Positions 42,867-54,304 of a stretch of DNA of 64,000 nt are shown in pieces. Made by a program: the position numbers and the translations under genes. Numbering within the stretch: position 1 is the first letter of the stretch; the number at the start of each line of letters is the position of its first letter. Under the pieces are notes generated by a model. The model had not been told where the DNA came from, searched no databases, and worked only from the letters and a program-made list of their open reading frames with translations. Source of the DNA: Jaltomata sinuosa (taxonomy: Eukaryota > Streptophyta > Magnoliopsida > Solanales > Solanaceae). The stretch is from positions 62,001 to 126,000 of the forward strand of contig QJPP01000680.1 in the NCBI GenBank assembly GCA_003996215.1, in the 5' to 3' direction.

Positions 42867-43648
42867 CGAGCATGCTATTGTTTTCTGTTTCCTCCTTCTC
42901 TCTTTACTTGAGGTTACAGGTATACCGCTCGTCTTTCTAAAACCTCTTATATGTATTGTTATTGCGAGGATCCCAGGTGTGTCATTTCTTACTTTCACCT
43001 ATGCCTGTAATATATATTCTGTAGCTTGCCATGTATGTTGTTTTCTGTTGTCTTTGTTTTGTGCTAGCTTCTATGTACTTCTACGTTTCTTTCTGTGCCT
43101 ATTTGCTTCTACTCTGCTTATTACTGCTCTTCTATCTTATAAGTGCCTAGTTGGCCTATCATACCTATTGGGTACCATTTGCTATGCATTTGGTGCTCTT
43201 ACTACACTTTGCATCTTCTGGTGCATATCCTAGTGTGGGCCATCGCCGCTAGCTCATGGACACTCGTGCGAGGAGACTTTTGGACCGTCCTGACTGAGGG
43301 TGAGCTCTTGGCAACTAGAGTTTGACTCTAGTTTATCTTTCGTATTTTGTACTCTCTTACTACTCGGAGACATTAGGTATATATTATTTTGGAACCCTTT
43401 TGTACTCTTTATATATGTAGTACCGGCCCTTATACTGTGAAACCAGGTTTTGGGATGGTTTAGTTTCTATATATATATACTCATGTTACTCCTTTCCTTT
43501 ATCGTATACCTATTTCATCCACTATATTTCATTTTCTTCTGCTTGTTGTTAGATAGTAGCCCATTACTAACTGTTCTGGGCTACGGGGATTGGTTCGCCT
43601 ACTAAGGAGTTATAGGTGTCATCATGACCGAGAAATCGGATCGTGAAA
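42867..43648 (+). repeat. Chromovirus-type LTR G, right part
   Basis: Resumes at text matching 59850 onward in the LTR of element E (gagcatgc, aggttacaggtatacc, gatcccaggtgtg, agtagcccattactaact) and ends at 43648 with TCATGACCGAGAAATCGGA, matching the E LTR end. No primer binding site or gag follows, so LTR G is solo or truncated. Confidence 0.75.
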
Positions 43649-45120
43649 GAAACTTTAATGAATCGAGAGATATATGAGTACATAAAGAAATATTGATCTC
43701 ATATCTTTAAGGGTAAAAATAGAGAACATATAAAGAACTAAATCCAAAAGGCATTCAATAAAAAATCAAGACCTTGAAGTACTTCCACCACGAGAGATAT
43801 TTCTAGCATTCAAGGGACATTTCTGACTATTATGGCCAGTTTGTTTGTACAACCCGCACTTGCGAATTAATGTACTAATAGGAACATCCATTTCATTTTT
43901 TATACGTGTGTTGGCCTTGAGTCCTGCTCTACACAAAAAACTTTTATTTGCAATCATGGCAAAGGGACTTTTTGTCCAATATGCCGCATCTCCAAGTGGA
44001 AAAGTTATCCAGAATATGTTTTCACGTAGTTTCGCAAACTATATTATGGTTCGACATAATCTCCTGTATCAACCGCAATGTGATATGATTTCCATTTACC
44101 ACATGTACATGTTTGTTGCATCATACTAGTAATGTGCACATTATCTCCACGACCTGAGTACACTTTGGTCTGGATTTCAGATAGTTGATCCACAATATTA
44201 TAATTGATGTAAGTATGTCTATCAACCTTATCCTATTTTCCTCAATTTTTTTGTACAGTTTTGGCATCAAATGTTGATTTTATGTCAATAGTCATCTAGC
44301 ACTAGCAAACCTGGTACCAAAATGCTCAATAACTTGACTGTATGTGAGCCGCAACATTGCATTTATGGGAAGTCTCTAGTAGACTTCAACAAGCCATTGA
44401 ATGACTTCGAGCAATTCGTGGTAACCATTGCCTATCTCCTACCATCATCCTTGTATAGGATCCATTTGTGGAGCGCAATTGGTTTCAACCAATCATAGGC
44501 TACATTATTTCTATCTTTGATCAATTGCATTATTTTCAGAAACTTTTTCTCCTGGTGATGTATTGCAGCTTCCCATAGAATGTTTTCAAATGGACAGATT
44601 TGAATCTCCTTTGATAATTGGACTTTAAATGCCTTATATAGTAGTGGTGGTAGCCAAACAGAGATTTTCAATTAGGGTGATCATGCACGTTGCGTAGTAT
44701 TCCATAATGTCTATCAGATATCAATGTTATACCTTCATGCTCCTTCACAACATGTTGGTGCAAATGATGCATAAACATGGCCCATGTATCTATGCTTTCA
44801 TTAGCAGCAATTGCAAAAGTCAAGAGAAATATTACGCCATTACCATCCATCCCGACCAAAATCTACAACTTGATATCATAGTTACCATATATATGAGTTC
44901 CGTCTATTGACACCACTGGTCGGCAATAAGGAATACCATCAACAACATGGCTTAAAAGTCCAGAACACATAGTTAAAAACTTTTTCAACAACATCATCAT
45001 GTCGTCCAAACCTCCATTCAACAATTATGACAAGATTAAAGTGTTGAGGAGCAGCCATGTACCTTGGCAATGAGCGAAATAAGCCTCCCAAGTTCCATAG
45101 ATATTTTCAGAAGCATGGTT

Positions 45121-45169
45121 TCGTCCAAGATAAGCCTTTCTCTTGCTTATTGTTTAGTCGTAAACTTTG
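45121..45169. repeat. Direct repeat left of LTR H
   Basis: Matches 46261-46309 at most positions (shared core AAGATAAGCCTTTCTCTTGC). It is MULE sequence, duplicated at both sides of the LTR fragment. Confidence 0.8.
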
Positions 45170-45213
45170 CTCTTGTACTGGCGAGATTGGTGAACTTGGC
45201 TCTGATACCACTC

Positions 45214-46260
45214 TATCATGACCTAAAATTGGGTGATTATAGGACCTAAAAAATCCCCCCTAGTAGGCAAGCCAATTCAAACAATGCGGAAGACATAATA
45301 AAGCAGTTAAAATAGGGAGAGCGGAAGAGAAATATAAGAAAGATAGGGGCCAATAGTATAGATATATATCAATTGTAATAAATATACAAAAATGGCCCTA
45401 AAGTGTCTGAGAAAACAATATATACACAAAAACTAACCTCGGACTTGGTGTCACCAGTACAAGAGCATCTAACGTAAGGAGTAGCTATAAAATGGACTTT
45501 GTCTATCCAAAATACAAAATATAGGAAGAATGGTAGATGGAAAGCAGTAAAAGTCTCCAAAACGTCGGGAGCTCACCATGATCCGAACAATAGCTAGCCA
45601 TGAACGATAGGAGGATCAACGAGGGTGGTGCGTAATAGGTGCTACATCAGAAAAAGATGTAGAGTGTAGTATGAGTACCAAAATAATGGGTACCCAGTAG
45701 GCATCATAGGTCGATCGAGCTCAAAAAGATAATATATAATATAAATTATAAGAATGTAAGCTAACTATAGGGATCCACCTAAATCTAGTTATCAACAGAA
45801 AACATAACTAACTGAGCTGACAAAGAAAGAGATAATAACAATAATTAATCAAGGCAATAAATAATCCAAGTACACTCAAGCTAATGCAGCGCAATGAGGG
45901 ATGATGTGATGCATGAATGTATAAAAAGAAAAACCTAGTATTTGGTGCCCCGAGACACCCAAAATTTAACCTCATACTCATCAACATATATATAAAAAGT
46001 AAAACCCAGATATATGATCATTGGGGCACCCGAAATCATCATCGGACTCATCAACAGAAAAGTAAATGGAGAAAAGGTTTGGGAATGTCCCTCAAACCAT
46101 CATAAAAGTGGGACTTTTTTTTCCTTACCAAATTCAGTAGTAAAACCAAGATAACTCATTTAAAAATCTAAAAATCATGATAAACATGGAAAATCTCAAG
46201 TTTAGTCAAAATCCCAAAATTTTCTTTCCTTTCTATACGCCCTCAATAGTTCGGGCATGA
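45214..46260 (-). repeat. LTR fragment H inside the MULE
   Basis: Minus-oriented chromovirus-type LTR. An initiator-Met primer binding site in reverse (GGCTCTGATACCA, 45198-45210) is next to the LTR end, whose text resembles the end of the E LTR (tcatgacc, aattgggt). The far end near 46260 has no clear TG start. No coding part is present, only about 45 bases of leader beyond the primer site. Confidence 0.6.
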
Positions 46261-46309
46261 TCATTCAAGATAAGCCTTTCTCTTGCTTATTATTTTGCCG
46301 TACACTTTG
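46261..46309. repeat. Direct repeat right of LTR H
   Basis: Second copy of the 49-base repeat described at 45121-45169. It is far longer than the 5-bp duplication expected for LTR elements. Confidence 0.8.
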
Positions 46310-47039
46310 TGAACAGATAGTTGGAACTCTTTGATAGAAAACTTGAAAAGTTTTAACATTAATATTCATCAAAGCAAATAACATATTGATTTATAAATTT
46401 AAAAGATCTCAGTAGAAAATAGTACCTTGGATTTATTTCAAGATGCAAAACTAAAACACCTGCAATCATATGGATATCCAAATTAAAATGACCTTGAGGG
46501 CATGTATCCATATTATAAGTGTGAGTCTCATAATATTTCCCTGTTATCCAGAAGTTACCTTGTCGGTCCTGCCTACCACAAAGCATCTATTGATGTCCTT
46601 GATTTGCACGCCTGTATTTGACTCGTTAATTTTTTTTTGAGAATTTGCAAACAAAGAAATCTCTCGATACATTGTAATGACAAAGTTTAACATCGCTTTG
46701 CAATATTTTTTTTGATGGGAAATTCATGTTAGTATAAGATAAAATTAATCTTGTTGAAAAGCTTTTGGATCATGACATATATTTAGTCGAGACTCATCAT
46801 CATCATACGTATTGGATAACACATCTGGTCCCTCCAAAAGATCATCAAGAAATGGAATTACATGAGAATGATTTTTAGTCCTAGGGAATGTTAGTGACAT
46901 TGGTATTGACTATTGCAGTGGCATTTGTGGAATCACTTCTTATGGATGTAATGGACTATGTGACACATCAGGCAACATAAAATCATCATTACTTTCAGAT
47001 TCTGAAAATGGAAATTCATCACCTGAATCCTAGGCATTA

Positions 47040-47355
47040 TGTAACACACCAAAATTTAAACCCACGTTAGACTCAGAATAAACTCAATAGGTTTTGCAAC
47101 TTCCAGGTCCAATGGGCATCTTCCACGGATCGTGTGAGGCAGGATGGCTTGTCAGCCTGGCCTTGGAAACTTCCTAGCCTCCTTAGTCCAGACGGGTTGG
47201 CCACATGCTATGGAAAGTCCCGTGAGCCATGGGAGCCAGCTATGGGAAATGCCTAGTGGCTCAGTCAGCCACCCCCAGCCCAATGGAAAGGCGATGTACC
47301 ATTGGAGCCACCATAGTACATCGACCTTCACCATTGGAAACATCCAAAAGTACAG
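47040..47355 (+). repeat. Partial LTR I, left part
   Basis: Starts TGTAACACACCAAAATTT directly after MULE sequence and holds palindromic words of the type ccacggatcgtg and ccatgggagcc. D2 is inserted at 47355/47356; the LTR resumes at 56340. No coding capacity. Confidence 0.7.
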
Positions 47356-49252
47356 TGTCATGCCTGAGGCTACCTCCCTAGATGTAAGATAGTGTTTAGT
47401 GTCATGAGTAACTCCAAGATAACCCATGGCATGTCATATCTAGGTATATTTAAATCAAATACAATCTGTGCGGAAGCTAAACTGATTTAAATAAATTTAT
47501 TGGAAAAAAATAATCCAAGCATATCTGAGTATATAAGTATCTAAAAATATCTAAAGACTGAAATATAAGACTGAAATGAAAAAGCATAACTATTGTCCTC
47601 GAACTATGAGGACTCACCACTGAGCTGCTCACTAAGGACTGGAAAGTTGCAATAAGCGCGGTCTGGATGTTGGACGCCTAAACCTACATCATGATAAGAT
47701 ATAGCACAAAAGTATGCATTAGTACTTCGAATGTACTGAGTATGCGAGATATATGCAAAGCTGTAAAGCATGAATACTGAACAAGGAAAAATATATTGAA
47801 GCATGAACTGAGAGATAAACTGGATGCAATGACCAAGTATTAAATCATGTACTGTAAGATGCTGAACTGAATAACTGAAACACGGAATGCAAGGTAAATA
47901 CAAGTAATGACTCTAAACTATGGGAGCTACTATTAACCGACATACCCCAAGTTGACCTAACTATGGGGCCAACTTGTAACTCTATCTAGGAGGGTGTTCA
48001 TACCTTGCCAAGGGTACAAACAAATCTTACGTAGATCCACTAAACTGATGTCCATAAGAGACAAGGGTTTCATGCCTAATATGATGGGTGACCCTATAGA
48101 ACCTAGGTTGGCACCGTAGTTCTGGGACTCGGGGACTTCTACAAAAGGTCTCAGCCTAAACTAACGGGTGACCCTTTATCCCTTCATCCACTCGGTGCTA
48201 AGTTTACTCGAAACTGAATATATAACCTATGAATGCAAACTGAAATACTGGATAACTCAAATAGTTATATAATTGAGAATGCACAATAATACTGAAACTG
48301 AAGGCATTCAAATCATGATGCATGACTGACTGAATTATCTGACTAACAAGTATAAACTATGAGTACGAAAATTAACACATGCTAGCGTTGATGAATTTTG
48401 TACATATGGCTATCGTAGGTTTCCAAGAAAACATGTAATGAATTTCTTACAAATAATAGAATCTGAATTCCAATGATTTCATAACGGTTTAGGAACCCTA
48501 GGTCTGAAGAACTAATTGAAAACTAAAGAATACGACTTAATCTAGGGACTCAATGGGTGAAATGTACCCATTGATGAAATACCACATACCTGGAAGGAGG
48601 TTCTACGGTGAAACCTTTGGGTTTTTGGGGCTGAGCTTGAATAAAACCACCTTCTTGTTCTTGAAAGAAACTGTCGCTCCTTTTCTCTATTTTTTCTAAA
48701 TGTCGGATGATTTTTAGGAGAATGGGAGACTTAGGTACTTTTTGACTTATAAATTAGTCTTAGACTAAGCAAAAATACATAGCTTAGGAAAAGTCGAAAA
48801 CACCCCTGGGAAAATAAAAGAATTCTGTTGAAAAATTCGTGACTCGGGTTTCACGGATAGGTTCTATGGTCCTTAGATGCTTCTATGGCCTATAGAAACC
48901 TTGTCATTGTTCCTGTCCTTTTTGTCGAGCCTCAACTCTGATTTCCATGAACTGGGTTCACGACTCGTGGATCATTCCATGGTCCATAGAACCAATTTGT
49001 GGTTCTCAGAGAAATGGTAGGCCTCAGGTCTGAGTTCCACGGGATCGTGGATCAATCCATGATACATAGACACTATTCGTGGTTCTCAGACCAAGTCATC
49101 TGGTCTCTGATCTGATTCCACGGGCTCAGTCCACGGCTGGTGGACTGTTCCACAACTCATGGATCTGGCTCATGCATCTTGTCTGACACCTGAACAGTTT
49201 CACACTCAGGATTTTGAGCTGGTTCTGGGCTTAGGATTTCTAGTTTGTTACA
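47356..49252 (-). repeat. D2 3' LTR (about 1.9 kb)
   Basis: Collinear with 54305-56339 but lacks roughly 110 bases present there around 54490-54600. It ends with TGTTACA (49246-49252, reverse of TGTAACA) beside the polypurine tract. Palindromic words lie at about 48830-49200. Confidence 0.9.
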
Positions 49253-49268
49253 ATATCTCCCCCTTGGG
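49253..49268 (-). other. D2 polypurine tract
   Basis: Minus-strand CCCAAGGGGGAGATAT adjacent to the 3' LTR; essentially the same as in D1. Confidence 0.88.
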
Positions 49269-49469
49269 ATCATTCATCCTTGAATGAAGACTAAATAAGC
49301 TGGGTTTGGAGGGAAAGAGCTATAAACCCTACCACTGATTACTAAAAACTGATATTTGACTTTATTAAGTTCTAAGGACGTGAAAACATGTTGAAAATGC
49401 AGGAATAGTTGAGGAAACATAATACTGAGACTGAGATGCATAAGCCAACTAAGAAACTGAAGAGGAACT

Positions 49470-49990
49470 ATTACCTCAACCTGGATTTGGATCAGAAGGA
49501 AAAAGGTGAGGGTACTTGACCATCATGGCTACTTATACTTCCCATGTAGCTCCCTCGACTGACTGATTCCTCCGTAAAACATTCACCGAAGTGACTTTCT
49601 TATTTCTTAACCTACGAACCTGACGGTCAAGAAACTCAACTAGAACCTCTTCATAGGTGAGGCTATCCTTCACACCCACATTCTCTAAGGGCACAATTGA
49701 TGGCGCATCACCAACATACTTCTTTAACAATGAAATGTGAAAAACTGAATGAACCACTGCTATTTCTGCTGGCAACTCTAACTTGTAAGCCACATTACCA
49801 ATCCTTCTCAGAATTATGTAAGGACCTACATATCGGGGACTGCTCTTCCCTTTCTTGCCAAATCTCCTCACACCCTTCATGGGTGAAACTTTTAGGAAAA
49901 CCCAATCATCGTTCTCAAATTCTAGTTCCCTTCTTCTCACATAGGACTTCTGACGACTCTGAGCAGTCCTCAACCTTTCTCTGATTAGAT
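49470..49990 (-). pseudogene. D2 integrase C-terminus and chromodomain
   Basis: The GPY/F-type module (RYVGPYIILRRIGNVAYKLE), HSVFHISLLKKYVGDAP and a chromodomain-like tail FLDRQVRRLRNKKVTSVNVL then EGATWEV, ending at a stop at 49533-49535. The Trp expected after VNVL (VIW in D1) reads Arg, so one of the conserved aromatic residues is lost and the tail after the stop is cut off. The 191-residue open frame 49533-50108 covers the module and most of the tail. Confidence 0.82.
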
Positions 49991-50905
49991 GAACTTTCTC
50001 CATAGCCTCATGAACCAAATATGGGAAAATCAAAGATGCTTTACCTACTTCAAACCAGCCAACAGGTGATCTGCACCTACGCCCATAAAATGCTTCATAC
50101 AGGGCCATCCAAATGCTGGAGTGGAAGTTGGTATTGTGGCAAACTCTATAAGGGGTAAGTGATTATCCCAACTACCCTTGAAATAGATTACACAAGCCCT
50201 CAACATATCCTCTAAGTTCTGAATGGTACACTCTTCCTGAACATCCATTTACGGATGAAATGTTGTGCGAGGTTTACCTGAGTACCAAGACCTTTCTGAA
50301 AGGATCTCCAAAAATGAGTTGTAAACTGATTACCCCTATCCGAGATGAGAGACAAGGGAACCCCATGAAACCTGACTATCTCACTGATGTAGAGTCTGGC
50401 ATAATCTTATGCTGAATCTGTAGTCATAACTACAAAGATGTAGGCTTATTTGGTAACCCTATCCATAATCACCCAAATGGATTCTTGTTGTCTACGAGTA
50501 TAAGGTAATCCTGTAATGAAATCCATGTTGATCATTTCCCACTTCCAAGTAGGAATGATAATCTATTGAGTCACACCTCCCAGTCTCTGATGTTCTACCT
50601 TCACCTGGTGACAGTTGGGACACTTGGACACAAAATTTGCGATGTCCCTCTTCATGCCATTCCACCAATGGACTTTCCATAAGTCACGGTATATCTTGGT
50701 GGCACCGGGATGAATAGAATATCTGGAATTATGAGCCTCTGTCAAGACTTGCTGCCTCAAATCACCCATATTAGGGACACATAAATGACCCTGGTAGTGA
50801 AGCACAACATCTCCCCCTTGGAAGAAAACCTCTACCCTCTGCTGATGGACCGTGCCTTTTAACTGAAGTAAGATGGGATCATTGTCTTGCTTCTCCTTCA
50901 CCTCA
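49991..50905 (-). pseudogene. D2 integrase, zinc-binding and core domains
   Basis: The N-terminal zinc-binding domain is complete: HNSRYSIHPGATKIY with both His, and KCPNCHQVKVEH with the Cys pair (50563-50750). The core follows with SIWVIMDRVTK (first Asp), LISDRGNQFTTHF (second Asp kept, unlike D1) and CTIQNLEDMLRACV (Glu helix, near 50220). Frameshifts lie around 50540, 50480 and 50250, and a stop after VTK. All three catalytic acidic positions appear to be present in pieces. Confidence 0.85.
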
Positions 50906-52500
50906 GCTACTAGAGAAGATTTTTACCCATTCTGAACTACCACACTGCCGTCTGTTGTGTCCATAAGGCAAACTCCCAGTCGAGCAATCCTATGAACATC
51001 CTTAGACAATTCATTCCTTTCTTCCTCAACATGAGACACACTACCCATAGACTGTCTGCTGAAGGCATTAACCATAACATTAGTTCTACCTAGATGGTAG
51101 AGAAAATTCATATCATAGTCTTTGAGTAACTCAAGCCATCATCTCTAACGAAAATTCAACTCCTTCTGGGTGAACACATGTTGGAGGCTCTTATGATCTG
51201 TGAATACGTCTACAAGAACACCATACAAGTAGTGTCTCTAAATTTTAAGGAAAAAACAATTGTTGCAAGCTCAAGGTCATGAGTCGGGTAGTTCTTCTTA
51301 TGAATCTTAAAATTTCTTGAGGCATAAACTATGACTTACAATGCTGCATCAAGACATAACCCAAACCAACTCTAGATGTGTCACAGTAAACCATAAAACC
51401 ATCTAACCCTTCTAGTAGAGTCAAAACTGGAGATGTAGTCAACCTAGTCTTCAACTCTAAGAAGCTTTTCTCACACTCGTTTGACCACTAGAATTAACCT
51501 TTTTCTGAGTCAACCTAGTCAATGGAGCAGATATGGACAAAAATCCCTCAACAAACCTCTTGTAGTAACCAGCTAAACCCAAAAAGCTCATGATGTCTGT
51601 CGGAGAACTGGGTCTAGGCTAGTTGTTAACTGCTTCTATCTTCTGCAAATCAACTCAGATGCCCTCACTAGACACCACATGACCAAGAAAGGCAATTGAC
51701 TTCAATCAAAACTCACACTTGCTAAATTTTTTAAATAACTGACGATCCTTGAGAGTTTGAAGCACAACTCTCAAATGATTTTCATGCTCGTTTTTGCTTC
51801 GAGAGTATACAAGTATATCATCAATGTAGACAATGAAAAACATGTCCAAGTACAATTTGAACACCCTGTTCATCAAATCCATAAAATCTACAGGGGCATT
51901 CGTTATTCCAAAAGACATAACTACAAATTCATAGTGACCATACCGAGTTCTGAAGGTTGTCTTCAAATGTCACAATCTCTAACTCCGAACTGGTTATAAC
52001 TGGATATGAGGTTGATCGTAAAGAAGCAACTAGCACGCTGAAGCTAGTCGAACAAGTCATTAATCCTAGGGATGAGATACGTATTCTCGATTATAACTTT
52101 GTTCAACTGATGGTAGTCGATGCACATCCTGAGAGAACCGTCTCTTTTATGCATAAAAAGAACTGGGGAACCCCATGGAGAGATGCTGGGTTTGACAAAG
52201 TGCTTATCTAGAAGGTCTTTCAGCTGTTCCTTCAATTCCTTAAGCTCAACTGGAGCTATTCTGTAAGGAGGAATTGAGACATGCTATGTATCTGGAAGGA
52301 GATCTATCCCAAAGTCGATTTCCCTTTTAGGAGGAACTCCGAGAAGATCTTCTTGAAACACTTCTGGGAATTCATTCACCACTGGGACTAACTTGAGAGT
52401 TGGGGTCTTCAAATTTGAATCCTTAACCCTAACAAAATGATAGATATACCCTTTGGAAATAATTTTTCTGGCCTTAAGGTAAGAGATGAATCGACCTATA
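50906..52500 (-). pseudogene. D2 RT and RNase H
   Basis: RT starts near 52420 (VNEFPEVFQEDLLGVPP), then KPSISPWGSPVLFMHKRDGS and CIDYHQLNKV (52235-52044), a frame change, and YGHYEFVVMSFGITNAP with the catalytic box FIVYIDDILVYS (about 51830-51795). The connection FLGLAGYYKRFVEGFLS lies near 51570. RNase H is degraded, with many stops at 51020-51480, but the VDVFTDHKSLQHVFTQKE segment is readable. A linker before integrase holds MGSVSHVEEERNELSKDV, matching D1 at 14793-14845. Confidence 0.85.
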
Positions 52501-53009
52501 GGCATTGAGGTATTACCCTTCTATTCTAGGACTGGTTCATTAGGAAACTGCAACCGAACTATCTCGATTCTACAATCAACTGAGGCATAACAAGAGTGCA
52601 TCAAAGTCAGTCATTTCTAACTCTACTAGATAAGCTGAGGTAACTTTCTGGGAAACACTGATAGGGCAATTTTTGTATACCCGTCTAGATATAACTGGAT
52701 CACCAACTGGAGTAGAGATTGAGAAAGGTTCTGGGAGGCTTTCTGGTCTGACACCAAAATTTACTGCTATATATAGAGTTACAAAAGAAAGTGCACCCCC
52801 TAGGTCTAATAATTCATAAACATCAAGATGGAAGACTTGTAACGTACTATGACCACATCGGGAGAATCCTCCTGGTCCTATCAAGTCTGAAGAGCATATA
52901 ATATGTTTTGGTGGTAACCACAACCTGCACTAGATGAGTCACCCTGCTGAGTCAGGCGACCTGCTGAGTCAGGCGACTTGTTGGAGCTGCTGTAGAGTTA
53001 ATTTGATTT
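52501..53009 (-). pseudogene. D2 protease remnant
   Basis: Open frame 52923-52576 with YELLDLGGALSFVTLYIAV; the active site reads DLG where D(S/P)G is usual in this clade. The next parts, STPVGDPVISRRVYKNCPIS and VELEMTDFDALL, are the conserved core before the DFDVILGMDWL-type motif, which is broken by a frameshift. Same order as D1 and E. Confidence 0.8.
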
Positions 53010-54089
53010 TGTAGGCGAGTATCCCTACCCTTATGAGAAGTCATTTGGCACTCTTTCATTCTGTGTCTTGGCTTTCCACACCTAAAAGAGTTCCTACTAC
53101 CTACCATACACTCACCCTGGTGGTTCTCGCCACACTTATTACAAATTAGATAAGTGAGCCCACTAGTAATACTACCTTAGGACTTAGAGCCTGGGGTCTT
53201 ATCCTGCCGATCCTGTCTGAACTTAGGCACTAGGGCACTTGCAGAATATAGGGCTAGAGCTAAAGATTTTTGATTAAACTTACCACCATCTGATCTCTGG
53301 TGAGAGTAACTGATGTCACCTGTCCTAGACCTTTTGTTGTCTCTTGCCGATATTTTGATCTTTCCCTCCTGAATCTGCTGGGCATGAGTCATTAACCTGG
53401 AGATATCCATGTCCTTCACCAGTATAGAAGTCTTATACTCATTGAACACATCATCTGAAACACCTGATATGAACATGCTCATATAGGTCCTAGAGTAAGC
53501 AACTATTTCCAGAGCATACTTTGAAAATTGAGTAAACTTGAGAGAGTACTCATTCACGCTCATATCATTTTGCCTCAAGTTGATGAACTCCTGAACCCTT
53601 GCTTGTCTGAGTTCAATTAGGAAAAACCTATCAAAAAATGCAGTCTAAAAATAATTCGAATCTATTGGGCCTGCATTTGCTCCTCGTGACTCTTTGTATT
53701 GATGATACCAAACATTAGCCACTCTCTTAAATAGACAAATGCATAAGTCTGCACTCTCAACTGGGGTGACACCCATAATCTCCGTTACCTTTTGGATATC
53801 ATCTAGGAATTCCTGTGGATCTTCCTCTGACTTGGAACCATAGAACTTTGGATGGGTTCATCTGAGTGAAGTCTTAGACCCTAGTTATTGTAGAGTTAGT
53901 CTGTGGTGGAGCTAGTGCCACTACCTACTGATTAACCTGGGAAGTCATGGCCTGAGCAAGCCCTTGAAAGAAAGCCCTGAACTCTGCATGAGTGACTTGC
54001 TCATTCAGAGGGTCTGCTGGAACTGTTGGTGCTTGTTGGTTGCCATTTTGGTTTTCGTTCCCTTTTGTGTTCACTCTTCTAGGAGGCAT
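53010..54089 (-). pseudogene. D2 gag
   Basis: Starts MPPRRVNTKGNENQNGN at 54089 and, after a stop at 53925, continues through KFYGSKSEEDPQEFLDDIQK, VWYHQYKESRG and a frame 53578-53177 with MRQNDMSVNEYSLKFTQFSK, typical of the Retrotrans_gag domain. The C-terminus has CNKCGENHQGECM and a second zinc knuckle whose first Cys is replaced (FRCGKPRHRMKEC). This gag keeps the domain that is deleted in D1. Stops lie at 53925, about 53645 and 53177. Confidence 0.85.
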
Positions 54090-54282
54090 TTTTTGTAATG
54101 CGTAGAACACGAGTTAGAAGTTGATTAAATAGAGTTCATACTCTATAGCATGAGAGGGAATATAAAAAAGGGAAATATTCCTAAAAACATCTCATAGTCG
54201 CTCTCTCATAAGTGTGGCATGCTTCACATTCATGAAAAATACTCTACTCGATACGACTTTCAGACACCCTAGGACACTTGAA

Positions 54283-54304
54283 CCTAGTGCTCTGATACAA
54301 ACTT
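54283..54304 (-). other. D2 primer binding site, tRNA-iMet type
   Basis: Minus strand GTATCAGAGCACTAGG directly after the 5' LTR end, equivalent to the D1 site at 12092-12111. Confidence 0.85.

Larger units (their letters stand above)
43700..47039 (-). pseudogene. MULE (Mutator-like) transposase relic, split
   Basis: Minus-strand transposase of a Mutator-like DNA transposon. From high to low coordinates: acidic N-terminus (about 47030-46870, DSGDEFPFSESESNDDFML); MuDR-type DNA-binding part with GKYYETHTYNMDTCPQGHFN (46359-46586); then, beyond an LTR insert, AYLGRNHASENIYGTWEA, FWTFKPC, VSIDGTHIYGNYDIKL (first catalytic Asp, about 44900) and the 44668-44859 piece with GMDGNGVIFLLTFAIAANES and LISDRHYGI (second Asp). 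The C-terminal zinc knuckle CGLYKQTGHNSQKCP follows at 43780-43870. Several stops and frameshifts; no terminal inverted repeats are visible. Confidence 0.8.

Noticed and set aside
42862..43233. 123-residue hydrophobic frame that looks like a membrane protein
   Set aside because: Lies in LTR G; the same text in the E LTR (59850-60240) is T-rich non-coding, and the hydrophobicity comes from T-rich codons.
47144..47427. Overlapping open frames on both strands
   Set aside because: Fall across the LTR I / D2 LTR border and are explained by LTR sequence.
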